A DNA stretch of 64,000 bases from Haematobia irritans (lineage: Eukaryota; Arthropoda; Insecta; Diptera; Muscidae). The stretch lies in the NCBI RefSeq assembly GCF_050003625.1, contig NC_134400.1:48287096-48351095 (forward strand), in the 5' to 3' direction. The first letter of the stretch is position 1, and each line of letters starts with the position of its first letter. The notes under the pieces were generated by a model. That model was not told the DNA's origin. It searched no databases and saw only the letters and a list, made by a program, of their open reading frames with translations. Both the position numbers and the translations under genes were made by a program. Positions 44,302 to 56,019 of this stretch are shown here, one piece after another.

Positions 44302-45406
44302 CCCGCACAGAAAAAATATGTTTGGACATGGTTGCCGCATACATTTAATGCTTATCTAGAGTATGTAATTGTCGCGAAAGCCATGTATTTTGTTTTTATA
44401 AAAAACGAGCGGAGACAAATATACGTTGGCAAAAAGCATTTAAATGGTTCTCAAATGCCGCAAACATGTTATATTATTTAAATGATAGAATTTGAGACCA
44501 TTACATGGTCGGGAAAATCATGTACCTGACCATTCAATTTTTTTACTTTTTTGCAGAGAAAAAAGTATTTTTATAGGTTATAGCCATGTCTAGAACCATT
44601 ACATGGCCACAAAGACCATGTATATTATATTTTTTCGTGACCATTTAATTTTTGCAGAGAAAATAATTTTATAAAAACATTGAGTAGGTACACACGATTT
44701 TCATTTTGCGCGTCAGTCGCGTGTTGATTGTTGCTTGTAATGGACGGAAATACGGAATTAATGTGTTTTGTGTTAATTTATTTATTCAGAAGAGGCACGT
44801 GGATTTATGTGAACACAAAAAAGGAAAGTGTAATTGAAAAAAATTTACCTGGTTTTTGTTCTGCATTTTGCTTATGGTATAATTTATTTTTATTTGCAGT
44901 TACATGTTGCCTGCATTTTTAAATTTGATGGGCACGAAGTAAATATGGAACGATTACTTATTGTTGAAATTGAACCAAAATAGAGTGTGTAAAAATATGC
45001 GATGTTTGCTTGCACGACATTATAAATACAAATAAACAATGAATTAGTTTATAAATAATTAAAACAAAAAAAAAAACTGGCGTCATTTTTTCGACGACGA
45101 AAAAAGTTTTTTCATAAATATCAAAACATTTTAGGTCGTGACCATGTTCTTTTAACTAGAAGAAAAACATTTTTGACGAATGCCATAACATTTTAGATCG
45201 TGACCATCGTCTTTTGATTCAAACAAAATTATTTTTATCAATATAATAACATTTTAGATGAGGACAGTTTTATTTTTCTTAGAACCATGTTCACTGCGCC
45301 AACATGGTTGCAGGTGAAAATGTTACATGGTCGCGCAAAAATAGCTCCTATCATCTTATTTTGCTCTTCGAATATTATTGTGACAATCATGTTTCTTCTC
45401 TGCGTG
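44302..45406 (+). mobile_element. H1: 1.1-kb TIR element, copy 1
   Basis: The left end CCCGCACAGAAAAAATATGT and right end CATGTTTCTTCTCTGCGTG are inverted, imperfect matches. CA lies on both sides. It aligns throughout with H2 (50142-51293). The interior is rich in GACCATGT/ACATGGTC palindromes, and no transposase is visible; the longest ORF is 64 codons. Confidence 0.72.
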
Positions 45407-45408
45407 CA

Positions 45409-46203
45409 AGTAGAAATTAAGTTTTGAAAAATATTTTGAACAATATTTTCCGCTGTCATCAAATTTTGCGCATAGTAAACTTTTAAGTCTGCAAAATTTC
45501 ATCGAAATCGGTTCAGATTTAGATATAGCTCCCATATATATGTATCGCCCGATTTTCCCCAATTTGGCCATAAAAACTTTATTTATTAAGCGATCTTACT
45601 CAAACTTGGCTTACTCTAATCTTTTATGGTACTGACAATATGTGCTAAAAATAATCGAAATCGGTTCAGATTTACATATAGCTCCCATATATATGTATCG
45701 CCCGATTTTGCCAAATTTGGCCGTAAAACCCTTATTTATCAACCGATAGTACTCAAGGTTGGCTAAATGTAATCTTCTATACCTCTAACTGTATGTGCGC
45801 AATTTCATCGAAATCGGTTCAAATTTAGATATAGCTCCCATATATATGTATCGATTGTGAAAAATTTGCCCCTAATAACCTTATTTTTGACCATAGTGGC
45901 ATCATTTATTAACTAATCGTACTCAAATTTTGCACAAGGTAACCTTCTGTGGTATCAATCATACCTGCAAAATATTATACAAATTGGTTCAGATTTAGAT
46001 ATAGGTCCCATATATATGCATCGTTCGATTTTATCATATTTGGCCATAATACTCTTATTTATTAACCTATGTTATTCATATTTAAAATTTTGATGTACTA
46101 GCTGATCGTATTTAGACTTACATGTAGCTCTTACATAATAATATTGCCCGATTTTTACAAATTTGGATTTATTACCCACAACTAATTGACCGATTTCCTC
46201 TTT
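45409..46203 (+). mobile_element. Family D Helentron-like array fragment
   Basis: Units contain TTAGATATAGCTCCCATATA and TATCGCCCGATTTT. The AGCTCC landmark lies at 45527, 45680, 45833 and 46013, so spacings are 153, 153 and 180. No head or tail is attached to this piece. Confidence 0.65.
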
Positions 46204-46960
46204 TTATACCCTAAACCACATAGTGGTCAGGGTATAATAAGTTCGATCTGTCAAAAAATGTGCCTACACACAAAAAAAATTTTCTGATTCAATCACGAAA
46301 TTAATTGATCCAATTAATTTTTAATTGAAATGTCTTCAATCACAGAAATGATAGTATCAATTAAAAAATTAATTGAAGGTCAATTAAAAAGTTAATTGAT
46401 TCAATTAAAAAAGTAATTAATAATAATATTTTTGTGATTGATTTTTGTTTCAATTAAAAAATTTGTTGAATCAATTAATTTTTTAATTGAATATTTTTTA
46501 AAACTCAATTAAAATTTTAATTGGAAAAATTTTCGTGAAATTTTTTTGTGTGTACCAGAAATATTGATTTTAGACCCCATAAAATATATACCGGTAGACT
46601 CAGAATCACCTCCTGAGTCGATCTAGCGCTTGGTGTCCGTCCGTCTGTACATGTATTTGTTGTTCACAGGATTCCGATCGCAATTATTAACCGATTTTGA
46701 TGAAATTGGGTACAGCAAGTTTTTTGGGCATATATCGGCCGATTTTCCCAAATTTGGCCATAAAAACCTAAGCGACTTAGTCAAACTTGGCTTACTCTAA
46801 TCTTTTATGGTACTGACAATATGTGCTAAAAATAATCGAAATCGGTTCAGATTTAGATATAGCTACCATATATATGTATCGCCCGATTTTGCCAAATTTG
46901 GCCGTAAAACTCTTATTTATCAACCAATTGGAATTCCAATTCCATACGTTTTATAATTTC
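46204..46960 (+). mobile_element. Family D Helentron-like head, interrupted by a MITE
   Basis: TATACCCTAAACCACATAGT with the inverted GTGGTCAGGGTATA forms a head hairpin. After the MITE at 46267 come GACCCCATAAAATATATACC, GAGTCGATCTAGCGCTTGG and GTCCGTCCGTCTG, then one unit. The F4 element follows. Confidence 0.65.
46267..46552. mobile_element. 286-bp TA-flanked MITE
   Basis: The ends CACACAAAAAAAATTTTC and GAAATTTTTTTGTGTG are inverted, with TA on both sides (46265-46266, 46553-46554). The interior consists of repeated TTAATTGA / TCAATTAA words in both orientations. It splits the family D head between its hairpin and its GACCCC motif. Confidence 0.8.
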
Positions 46961-46972
46961 CATTGCTGTGTA

Positions 46973-47488
46973 CACTCAAAAAAAAGTGAACTCACTATTT
47001 CACTAAAGCCAAATTAACTTTATTTTAGTTCATGAACTTATTATATTTGGTGAAAATTTCATTTACTCTAATAATTTTTTGCGTACGTTAGTTAAATGAA
47101 CTAAAAGACGGGAAAAAATTATACACAAGTTAAGGACAGAGATTTACTAAATTCGTATTTGTCATAAAATAGTTCATTATTTCCTCAAATTTGTAAATTT
47201 TACTACAAAAGCGTCCATTGTGAACTTCGTATATCACTAAAGACATTCTTGCAATTTTGAACTCCAATTTTTTCCTTCAAACTACAAAATTTTCTTTAAA
47301 AAGTGAAAAAAATTATTTATGCCTAATAAATTTTCTTGAATTTGTTGAAAAATATTTACTTATTTTTGTGATATCGGCGCGATGCCAGCGCTTGTAATAC
47401 TGTTTAGTTAAAAATTTCTAAAAATATTCAAAATTTTCTAAAATGAATCAAAAGTTTTCTTCCTGGTGGGTTCACTGTTTTTTCAGTG
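46973..47488 (+). mobile_element. F4: 516-bp TA-flanked MITE
   Basis: Same length and ends as F1 (CACTCAAAAAAAAGTGAACT / TTCACTGTTTTTTCAGTG) with TA at 46971-46972 and 47489-47490. Internal words such as TTGTGATATCGGCG are shared with F1 and F3. Confidence 0.85.
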
Positions 47489-47564
47489 TAGATGAAGTAT
47501 TTCGTTCTCTCAACTATAAGAGTATGCTACACACACTCCATTCCTATTTTGTTTGTTGTTGGCA

Positions 47565-48607
47565 CGGTTGCCAGATTTTTTCGAGAGAGATCCCCAAAAT
47601 TTCGAAATTATATCCCCAAAAAATCCCCAACTGAAATATGTGTCCCCATGAAATATCCCCAAAGGAAAATTCATATAATTATATAATAATAATCTACCAA
47701 AAATTGAAGAAAATCCAAACAACAATTATTTTGTCAAAATTTTATTTATAGGAAATTTTGTCAAAATTTTATTTCTTTAGAAAATTTTCTTAAAATTTTA
47801 TTTCTATAGAAAATTTTGACAAAATTTCATTTCATTGTTGTTGTTTTTTTTTTCTATAGAAAAATTTAATTTTATAGTAAATGTTGTCAAAATTCTATTT
47901 CTATAGAAAATTTTCTCATATATATATTCTCGCAAATATTACCAATATTTTATTTCTATAAAAAATATTAAAAAATGTATTTCTATTGTAAATGTTTTGA
48001 AAATTTTATTTCTATAGAAAACTGTATCAAAATTTTATTTTTATATAATATTTTGTAAAAATTTTATTTCTATAGAAAATTTTGTCACTATTTTATTCCT
48101 ATAGAAAATGTAGTCAACATTTTATTTCTATAGGAGCAAATGTTGTCAAAATTACATTTCTATAAAAAATTTTGTCAAAATTTTATACGTTTAAAAAATG
48201 TTGTCAAAATTTTACTTCCATAGAAAATGGTGTCAAAATTTTATTTCTATAGCTAATATTGTCAAATTTTTATTTCTATAGAAAATTAAAAAAAAATTAC
48301 AGCAAATGTTATCAAAATTTTGTTTCTATAGAAAATTTTGGCAAAATTTTATTTCTATAGAAAGTTTGTGAATTACCTCCTAGTTGGAGAGGAATATTTT
48401 GAAAAATCTACCAAAGCCCATAAACGTTATTGTACTTCGCTATTCTACTTTCTATAACAAATTTAATACTGTGATTGAAAGTGGAAATATCCCTAGAAAA
48501 ATCCCCAAATCACGACTTTATCCCCAGATCCCCAAAGTGCAAAAATATCCCCAACCACGAGAAAAAATCCCCAGTTTGGGGAAAAATTCCCTAATCTGAC
48601 AACACTG
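47565..48607. mobile_element. hAT-like MITE carrying a 29-bp minisatellite
   Basis: The left end (C)GGTTGCCAGATTTTTT and right end AATCTGACAACACTG resemble the CAGTGTTGCCAGATT ends of fly hAT elements; the left tip has lost about 3 bases. TGTTGGCA occurs before the left end (47557-47564) and near the right end (48610-48617), offset 2 bp, so the TSD is probable but not exact. ATCCCCAAA words border a 29-bp-type array at 47735-48365 that starts with AATAATCTACCAAAA. Confidence 0.68.
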
Positions 48608-48670
48608 TTTGTTGGCACATACAATAAAAAGCACAGACCCGCTCACTGCCTGCATTCACTGACTTCTGCC

Positions 48671-49028
48671 CAAAGACAATAAACTTGAGGAAGATAGGAA
48701 ATTGGCTTGCGTCATACCAAATGTTGCATTTACCATGTTAGTTCCATACATGTTCGTAATTTTTTTATTTGTTTTTCTTTTTTTATATTTTAAATGAAAA
48801 ACTTAATTTTCTTAATGAAACAATGTTAAATTTTAGGCAACAACAAAAAAAATACATTTTCCCGTTTAAGGAAATTTATTTCGTGCACTTAATTTCTTTT
48901 TATTTGCATTTTAATGCTATGTCAATACTTGTCGTATACGCGTTTGGTTCGAGTATGAAACTAACACGGTAAATGGTTTGATCTCCTCAGTAGCCAATTT
49001 CCTATCTTCCTAGAGTTTATTGTCTTTG
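48671..49028 (+). mobile_element. K1: 358-bp hAT-like MITE, perfect 8-bp TSD
   Basis: Terminal inverted repeats of about 37 bp start CAAAGACAATAAACT and continue AGGAAGATAGGAAATTGGCT, with two mismatches. CTTCTGCC flanks both sides (48663-48670, 49029-49036). There is no transposase. The sequence is nearly identical to K2 in opposite orientation. Confidence 0.88.
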
Positions 49029-49178
49029 CTTCTGCCAATCAACTGATTGACGATTGTGTTTATTTTTCGGTTGATAGTTACTTCGTGTCGCATACGAAGT
49101 TTCATCTGTGCTAGAGCAAAGTATTCTACTCGTATCTTCACTAAAAATGTTATGTTTTACTCATATCGTCACGATTAC

Positions 49179-49536
49179 CAAAGACAATAAACTCTAGGAA
49201 GATAGGAAATTGGCTACTGAGGAGATCAAACCATTTACCGTGTTAGTTTCATACTCGAACCAAACGCGTATACGACAAGTATTGACATAGCATTAAAATG
49301 CAAATAAAAAGAAATTAAGTGCACGAAATAAATTTCCTTAAACGGGAAAATGTATTTTTTTTGTTGTTGCCTAAAATTTAACATTGTTTCATTAAGAAAA
49401 TTAAGTTTTTCATTTAAAATATAAAAAAAGAAAAACAAATAAAAAAATTACGAACATGTATGGAACTAACATGGTAAATGCAACATTTGGTATGACGCAA
49501 GCCAATTTCCTATCTTCCTCAAGTTTATTGTCTTTG
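49179..49536 (-). mobile_element. K2: 358-bp hAT-like MITE, inverted copy of K1
   Basis: Same length as K1, reverse-complemented, with its own perfect 8-bp duplication ACGATTAC (49171-49178, 49537-49544). A 67-codon open frame present in both is identical, so at least 204 bp are unchanged. The different target duplications show two separate insertions. Confidence 0.88.
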
Positions 49537-49544
49537 ACGATTAC

Positions 49545-49889
49545 AACAGAACCAAAATATTGAAAAGAACTGTACAACGATTCCTTTAGAATGTGATGGC
49601 CCTGCAATGATTGACACTGTAATCGCTTTACAGTGTTTCTGTTCTAGTCATTAATTGAAGTATTCGTGGAGTGTATTGCATTCACTAGAACATCGATTAC
49701 TTCGAATAGACTTGTGCAGGCCTTTGATATGTACTAGAAAATGTTCCAAATAACACCGGTATAGAAAAGTGCAAAATTGAGTACATGTGAGTTTTTTTGT
49801 TATGTTTATTTATCTCTCTGAATTCTTTAATATTTGTTTTGAGTTTTTTGTTGTTTAACGAAAAATAATTATGTGCTCATTTCTGCACG
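49545..49889. other. Unassigned AT-rich DNA before the LINE RT piece
   Basis: No recognisable feature. ORFs are short and lack motifs. Part may be LINE sequence too diverged to read. Confidence 0.35.
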
Positions 49890-50090
49890 CCACTGTATGC
49901 CCAGTTTTCCCAGATATCGTCAGCGTACAATCCCACACGTATATTTAATTCGTCCACCACTATTCCTCCATCGAAACAATCGCACATGTCATTGATGTAG
50001 AGAGTAAATAGTAGCGGCGATAATAAGCATCCTTGCCTAACCCCCGTATATAGGGATGCCAGATTTTGAAGAGGCAAAAAGATCACACAT
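49890..50090 (-). pseudogene. LINE reverse transcriptase relic, downstream half
   Basis: The minus strand encodes TGVRQGCLLSPLLFTLYIND, then LNIRVGLYADDI. These are RT blocks with the metal-binding YADD (49916-49927). Sequence after YADD is lost within a few residues. The piece continues logically from the block at 53011-53405, which ends just before the expected GVRQG. The two are separated by element A9 and other repeats. It belongs to a Jockey/RTE-like non-LTR group by motif; clade uncertain. Confidence 0.72.
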
Positions 50091-50099
50091 TCAGTTTAT

Positions 50100-52700
50100 A
50101 ACAAGTATATACGGCCGTAAGTTCGGCCAGGCCGAAGCTTACACGCACAGAAAAAACATGTTTGGACATGGTTGCCGCATCCATTTAATGCTTATTTAGA
50201 ATATGTAATTGTCCCGAAAACCATGTATTTTGTCTTTGTAAAAATAATTTTCGAGCGGAGAAAAATATATGTTGGCAATAAGCTTTTAAATGGTTCTCAA
50301 ATGCCGCAAACATGTTCTATTATTTAAATGATAGAATTTGAGACCATTATATGGTCAGGAAAATCATGTACCTGACCATTCAATTGTTTTTACTTTTTTG
50401 CAGAGAAAAAAGTATTTTTATAGTTTACGTATAGACATGTCTACAACTATTACATGGCCATAAAGACCATGTACATTGTTTTCGTGACCATTTATTTTTT
50501 TAATTTTTTTGCAGCGACAAGAATTTTATAAAAACATTGAGCAGGTACACACGATTTTCATTTTGCGCGTCAGTCGTGTGTTGATTGTTTCTTGGAATGG
50601 ACGGAGAATATGGAATTATTGTGTTTTGTGTTAATTTATTTATTCAGAAATGGCACGTGGTTTTATGTGAATACAAAAAAGGAAAGCGTAATTGAAAAAA
50701 ATGTACCTGGTTTTTGTTCTGCATTTTGATATATGGTATAATTTATTTTTATTTGCAGTTACATGATGTCTGCGTTTGTACATTTGATGGGCACGAACTA
50801 AATATGGAATGATTACTTATTGTTGAAATTGAACCAAACTAGAGTGTGTAAAAATATGTGATGTTTGTGTGCACGACATTATAAATACAAATAAACAATG
50901 AATTAGTTTATAAATATATAAAAACAAATAAACAAAGTTGATTTTGTGTTTTCTTTTCTCAAGTGGCGTCCTTTTTTCGACGACGAAAAAAGTTTTTTCA
51001 TAAAAATCAAAACATTTTAGGTTGTGACCATGTTCTTTTAACTAGAAGAAAATCATTTTTGACGAATAACATAACATTTTAGATCGTGACCATTGTCTTT
51101 TAATGGAAACAAAATTCTTTTTATCAATATAATAACATTTTAGATGAGGACAATAGTATTTTTCTTAGAACCATGTTCACTGAGCCAACATGGTTGCAGG
51201 TTAAAATGTTACATGGTCGCCGCAAAAATAGCTGCTATCATATTATTTTGCTCTTCGAATATGATTGTGACAATCATGTTTCTTCTCTGCGTGTATGTAC
51301 CCTCCATCATGGATTGCGTAGAAACTTCTTCTAAACACTGCCATCCACAATCGAATTACTTAAGTTGCGGTAACGCTTGCCGATGGCAAGGTATCTTAAA
51401 ACCTCCTAACACCATCTTCTAAATTGTATGTAAGTCCATACGTGGTATATATTAAATCAAAAAAGATCGATCCAATACGTATATAATTCAGTTTGACAAA
51501 GTAGACATAACATTTTGACAAAATTTTCTACAGAAATAAAATTTTGGTAGATTATTTTTGGCTCTAGTGGCAACCATGATTATGAACCGATATGGACCAA
51601 TTTTTGTGTGATTGGACCAATTTTGGTATAGTTGTTAGCGTCCATATACTAACACCACGTTCCTAATTTGAACCGGATCGGATGAATTTTGCTCCTCCAA
51701 GAGGCTCCGGAGGTCAAATCTGGAGAACGTTTTATATGGGGGCTATATATAATTATGGACCGATATGGACCAATTCTGGCACGGTTGTTAAAGATCATAT
51801 ACTAACACCATGTTCCAAATTACAACCGGCTTGGATGAAATTTGCTTCTCTTGGAGACTTCGCAAGCCAAATCTGGGGATCGGTTTATATGGGGGCTATA
51901 TATAATTATGAAGCGATGTGGACCAATTTTTGCATGGTTGTTAGAGACCATATACCAACACCATGTACCAAATTTCAGCCGGATCGGATGAAATTTGCTT
52001 CTCTTTGAGGCTCCGCAAGCCAAATCTGGGGATCGGTTTATATGGGGGTTATATATAATTATGGACCGATGTGGACCAATTTTTGCATGATTGTTAGAGA
52101 CCATATACCAACACCATGTACCAAATTTCAGCAGGATCGGATGAAATTTGCTTCTCTTTTAGGCTCCGCAAGCCAAATCTGGGGATCGGTTTATATGGGG
52201 GCTGTATATAATTATGGACCGATGTGGACCAATTTTTACATGGTTGTTAGAGACCATATACCAACACCATGTACCAAATTTCAGCCGGATCGGATGAAAT
52301 TTGCTCCTCTTTTAGGCTCCGCAAGCCAAATCTGGGGATCGGTTTATATGGGGGCTATATATAATTATGGACCGATGTGAACCAATTTTTGCATGGTTGT
52401 TAGAGACCATATACCAGCACCATGTACCAAATTTCAGCCGGATCGGATGAAATATGCTTCTGTTAGAGGCTCCATAAGCCAAATCTGAGGGCCCCTTTAT
52501 ATGGGGGCTATACGTAAAAGTGGACCGATATGGCCCATTTTCAATACCATCCGACCTACATCGATAACAACTACTTATGCCAAGTTTCAAGTCGATAGCT
52601 TGTTTCGTTCGGAAGTTAGCGTGATTTCAACAGACGGACGGACGGACGGACGGACATGCTTAGATCGACTCAGAATTTCACCACGACCCAGAATATATAT

Positions 52701-52704
<4 letters not shown>
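50100..52704 (-). mobile_element. Helentron/DINE-1-like element A9, interrupted and head-truncated
   Basis: The tail starts AACAAGTATATACGGCCGTA and is split at AGCTTA|TGTACCC by element H2. The rest of the tail (51296-51500), one 29-bp unit, about six 153-bp units (51660-52500) and the head with a (GACG)n run follow. The head stops at CCCAGAATATATATAC, running into a (TA)n tract, so the TATACCC tip is lost. Confidence 0.8.
50142..51293 (+). mobile_element. H2: 1152-bp TIR element in the A9 tail, TA duplication
   Basis: Ends CACGCACAGAAAAAACATGT and CATGTTTCTTCTCTGCGTG are inverted over about 25 bp. Uninterrupted family A tails read AAGCTTATGTACCC. Here the sequence is AAGCTTA, element, TATGTACCC, so exactly TA was duplicated. 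That points to the Tc1/mariner superfamily. No transposase ORF; the homologue is H1. Confidence 0.85.
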
Positions 52705-52766
<62 letters not shown>

Positions 52767-52770
52767 CAAA
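52705..52770. repeat. (TA)n microsatellite
   Basis: About 60 bp of nearly pure TA, grown from the TATATATA of the A9 head. Confidence 0.95.
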
Positions 52771-53010
52771 GTGAAGAAGCAACATTGGTGTGCTCTTCTT
52801 AGACTCTGATATATAAAGTAAAACACTATTTAATTAGAAAATAACGGCGTAGGAAAATCTCGTAGTGTGACATGTACGTATGTTCAGTTTACTTTTACCA
52901 TTTATTGAATCGCGTTGGAGTAATATTTGTTGTGATTCATACAAAGAGCACAAAAAGAGTACTTAACTAAAAATAGAGCACTTTTACGTGCTCTTTTGGC
53001 CTTTCTTGTT
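52771..53010. other. Spacer, possibly a small TIR element
   Basis: GTGTGCTCTTCTTAGACTCT (52787) and TTTTAAGAGCACAC (53012-53025) form a weak inverted pair, with repeated AGAGCAC words between them. No flanking duplication was found. Confidence 0.35.
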
Positions 53011-53405
53011 TTAAGAGCACACTTTGAAATGTTCGGACATTTCTTCTCCTGTCCACAACACTGATTTGGCCTTCTCATATAAAGATCTGATTAGATTCAA
53101 TTTCTTTGTAGACACTCCCAAGGTATGTAATTTGTACATAAGTAGATTTCGTGATATCATATCAATGACCGCCGAAAAATCCACGAAAAATGCGTATACT
53201 TTTTTCATTTCATTCAATTTGATATTGACACTTGCTGGGAGGTTATATATATTATCCACAGTAGACTATCCTGCTCTGAAACCAGCTTGACATTCATTAA
53301 GAATCTGTTTTTCATTCACCCACTTGGTCAACCTAGAGTTAATTATTCGCATTTGAACTTTTGCCATCGAGTTCATGAACGATATGCTATATAAACTAGT
53401 ATTAT
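53011..53405 (-). pseudogene. LINE reverse transcriptase relic, upstream half
   Basis: Read on the minus strand: ISFMNSMAKVQMRIINSRLT and KWVNEKQILNECQAGFRAG (53270-53380), a stop, then DNIYNLPASVNIKLNEMKKV and YAFFVDFSAVIDMISRNLLM, ending with RSLYEKAKSVLWTGEEMSEH. FVDFSAVIDM is RT block A, normally FVDFxxAFD, so the first catalytic Asp is kept while AFD reads VID. The next expected block (GVRQG..LSP..F..YIND) is found at 49890-50090, so one gene has been split. Confidence 0.72.
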
Positions 53406-53654
53406 GTAATGCCGAACATATTTTCGAAACCTTGCGAACATTTTCGGAATATATGTAAAATTACATTATTTCCGTTTGCAAAAGTTGTATTTTTAAAAAA
53501 GTTGCTGACTAAAGGTTATGTTTCTGTTCAACAAAGTTTCTTTACATTGATTCGTGGACGCCTAAAACTATGCTCTATAAATAAAATTGCTTGACTGTGT
53601 GCGTTGCTTGTGCGTTGAAGGCTCTAGCGATAATTATCTGTTGACGACAATAAC

Positions 53655-53722
53655 AGCTATGTAGCCCATTGGCTTATGAACTTTTTAGTCCGCTGTTCGA
53701 TTCTCCATCCGGGCGAAAGGTT
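53655..53722 (+). repeat. tRNA-like module, internally deleted
   Basis: AGCTATGTAGCCCATTGGCT and CTGTTCGATTCTCCATCC match the plus-strand module at 62684-62754 with about 14 bp missing after AGCCCA. The upstream spacer (GACGCCTAAAACTATGCTCT) is shared with the other two composite copies. Confidence 0.5.
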
Positions 53723-55417
53723 ACAAAATTTGAAAAATGTAATAATTTCTTCAACATTGTTTTCATTGCAGAAAAAGATGCTAAGAACTAAATAAACCTC
53801 GTGGAAGTGAGAAAGATGTGTGATGCAATTAGCTAGAAAAATAAAAAAAAATATTGAGTTAGGGCGTTTTCGTTTCGCATAAAATAGGTTTCCTTAGTGT
53901 TACATTACTTTTTCCCTCATTGTTTTTTCACCCAAATGGTAGTGTCTTTCCAAAGTTATTGTTAATTTATAATATTGAGAAGGTTGCAGGATCCAAAATC
54001 TAGGAAAATGCCCCTCATATTTAGCAATCAATTTCGAGAATGTTGCACATTTTTTCCCAATCGAAGTCGACATTAATCTTTATGAAATTACATAATGTAA
54101 AAAATAAACGTTTGTTACAAAATGTATATACTTTTCTTCCAAACAAACTTTCTTAAAGGTAAAAGCAAATGGTGAACAATGGTTGTTTGTCTGAAACTTC
54201 GTTTAACAGGAAAGAATTATTTTTTTTGCGCATTGAATCCTCAATTTGCATTCGATTTGCTTAATATTTGAAGCCACAAACAGATGTGGCAAATGTGGTT
54301 ATGGTAGCGGTCCATATTATGATATAGGCCCGTCTATCCCTATCTCCCGTGTTTATGGGCATTGAAACAGCAATATCCCTGTATATTTAGAAATGCTTAA
54401 AGAATATATGGGTGACATCAATGTGTTTTATTCCAAGTCATTTAAAAAAGCGCTGAACTTCGATGTTTTTAAGGTCCTTTTAGGTTCTTTATCTTCGTGT
54501 CCAGGATACAAAATAGCAAGCTTCACCATTTAGCCTCGAACCATTTTAATCAATCTTAAGTGCTCAATTTAATTTCTGATATCTTCAATATTCGAGGTTT
54601 TTGAATTATTTCCAACACAAAACTTTTACATCGAAAACCCTCTAATAAAATGTTGACATGTCCTGCTTCGATAAAAAGGACAAAAGTGCAGTAAATATTC
54701 GTTTGTATCCAATTACTGGAAACCCTTTTCAACTGGTCTATTAACAAAGAGTCTTAATGCATGAAAACGAAATGCTTCAATAATCTCATGTGTGAGTATG
54801 AGTGTGTGTGTGTGTTAAATTGACAACATTCAGCAGGTCTATTATTGCTCTCCATTCAAATGCAGCAAATAAATCTTCAGAAGAGAAAGAAAAAGTTTCT
54901 CCTCAAGACGTTTTATGAGATGGGTACAAAAGCAAATACCCATATGTTTTGACTTAAAGGATTTTCTTTAAAAGAATATGGGTCTATAAAATTACAAAAA
55001 TACACATACCCACACACACACATCGATACATAATAGGGAAACTCTTTCCGTTAGTAGATGGTCATGTCCTTAAGATGAAAAATTAAGAGCATGAATATTT
55101 CAATGGATTTTGCAAAAAAAAAAAAAACAACAGAATGAGATATAGAGGGTTGGGGTGAAAAATGGGTAACATAAAATGAAAACTAAGCGTAAGGGATTTA
55201 CCACACGTTGCGAAAATCCCTCTTTTGTGAATACGTTGGCATGTGTCAATGCCAAGGTTTACAATGGTTTGATTAAGCCATGGTCGAAAAGAGTTGGAAG
55301 ATACACTTTCTTCTTTGGACAGGTTTTTGTCCCAGCAATGTTTGTCTATACATGGGGTAAAATTTGTGTTTGTGCTTTGCCTTAAATCATTATATGGTCA
55401 GCGTGAAAAGGTGGCTG
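53723..55417. other. Unassigned, possibly single-copy DNA
   Basis: About 1.7 kb without recognised repeats apart from (TG)n at 54800-54815 and (CA)n near 55012. ORFs of up to 69 codons lack motifs. Confidence 0.35.
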
Positions 55418-55690
55418 CTACAAATATTGGGTAGACGAAAAAGTCTATTTAAATTTTACCAATAGATAGAGTTGCGAACGACTGTCTATAGTAACACCAA
55501 TCACATTGGTACACTGTTACAGGACGGTCCTTGGGGCGCTTGACCTATCGAAGGCATTCGATACGGACAGCTATCACGAATGCAAATCGTGCCAAAGTGA
55601 ACTACCAGAATTATTCTGATAATTGGTTGATAGTTTTGCTGCAAGTAAAGGATGCTGATGTGGAATATGGACGTGCGTCTATCCAAATAA
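55418..55690 (+). repeat. TTGGGTAGACGAAAAAGTC repeat, copy 1, with RT-like relic
   Basis: Begins ACAAATATTGGGTAGACGAA. Bases 55513-55590 read HCYRTVLGALDLSKAFDTD, which resembles RT block A of LINEs. Copies 2 and 3 lie at 56020-56230 and 58018-58210. Confidence 0.55.
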
Positions 55691-55804
55691 ATTTGACAAA
55701 CATTATTTTCCTCTGTTGTAGTTTAGTCAATGCATGGTTTTAAGCTGAAATCAAAAACAACAATAATGATTGAAGAATAAACCAACAGCAACAAAACAAA
55801 ACTA

Positions 55805-56015
55805 AAAATTTTATTTCTATAGAAAATTGTCTTTACATTTTACTTCTGTAGAAAAATTTCTCAAAATTTAATTTCTATAGAAAATTTTGTCAAAGTCTAA
55901 TTTCTATATAAAATTTTATCTAAATTTTATTTCTATAGAAAATTTTGTCAAAATTTTATTTCTATAGACAATATTCTAATAATTTTTTCAATAGAAAGTT
56001 TTCTCAAAATTTTAT
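55805..56015 (+). repeat. 29-bp minisatellite block
   Basis: About seven units of TTTTATTTCTATAGAAAATT type, with no Helentron head or tail attached, leading directly into repeat copy 2. Confidence 0.75.
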
Positions 56016-56019
56016 TTAT

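Noticed and set aside
48769..48972. A 67-codon ORF repeated identically at 49235-49438
   Set aside because: The identity comes from two recent copies of the same MITE. The ORF lies within its AT-rich interior and has no domain.
55176..55385. 69-codon ORF with a Lys-rich start and hydrophobic end
   Set aside because: It lacks any motif and its composition follows local AT bias.
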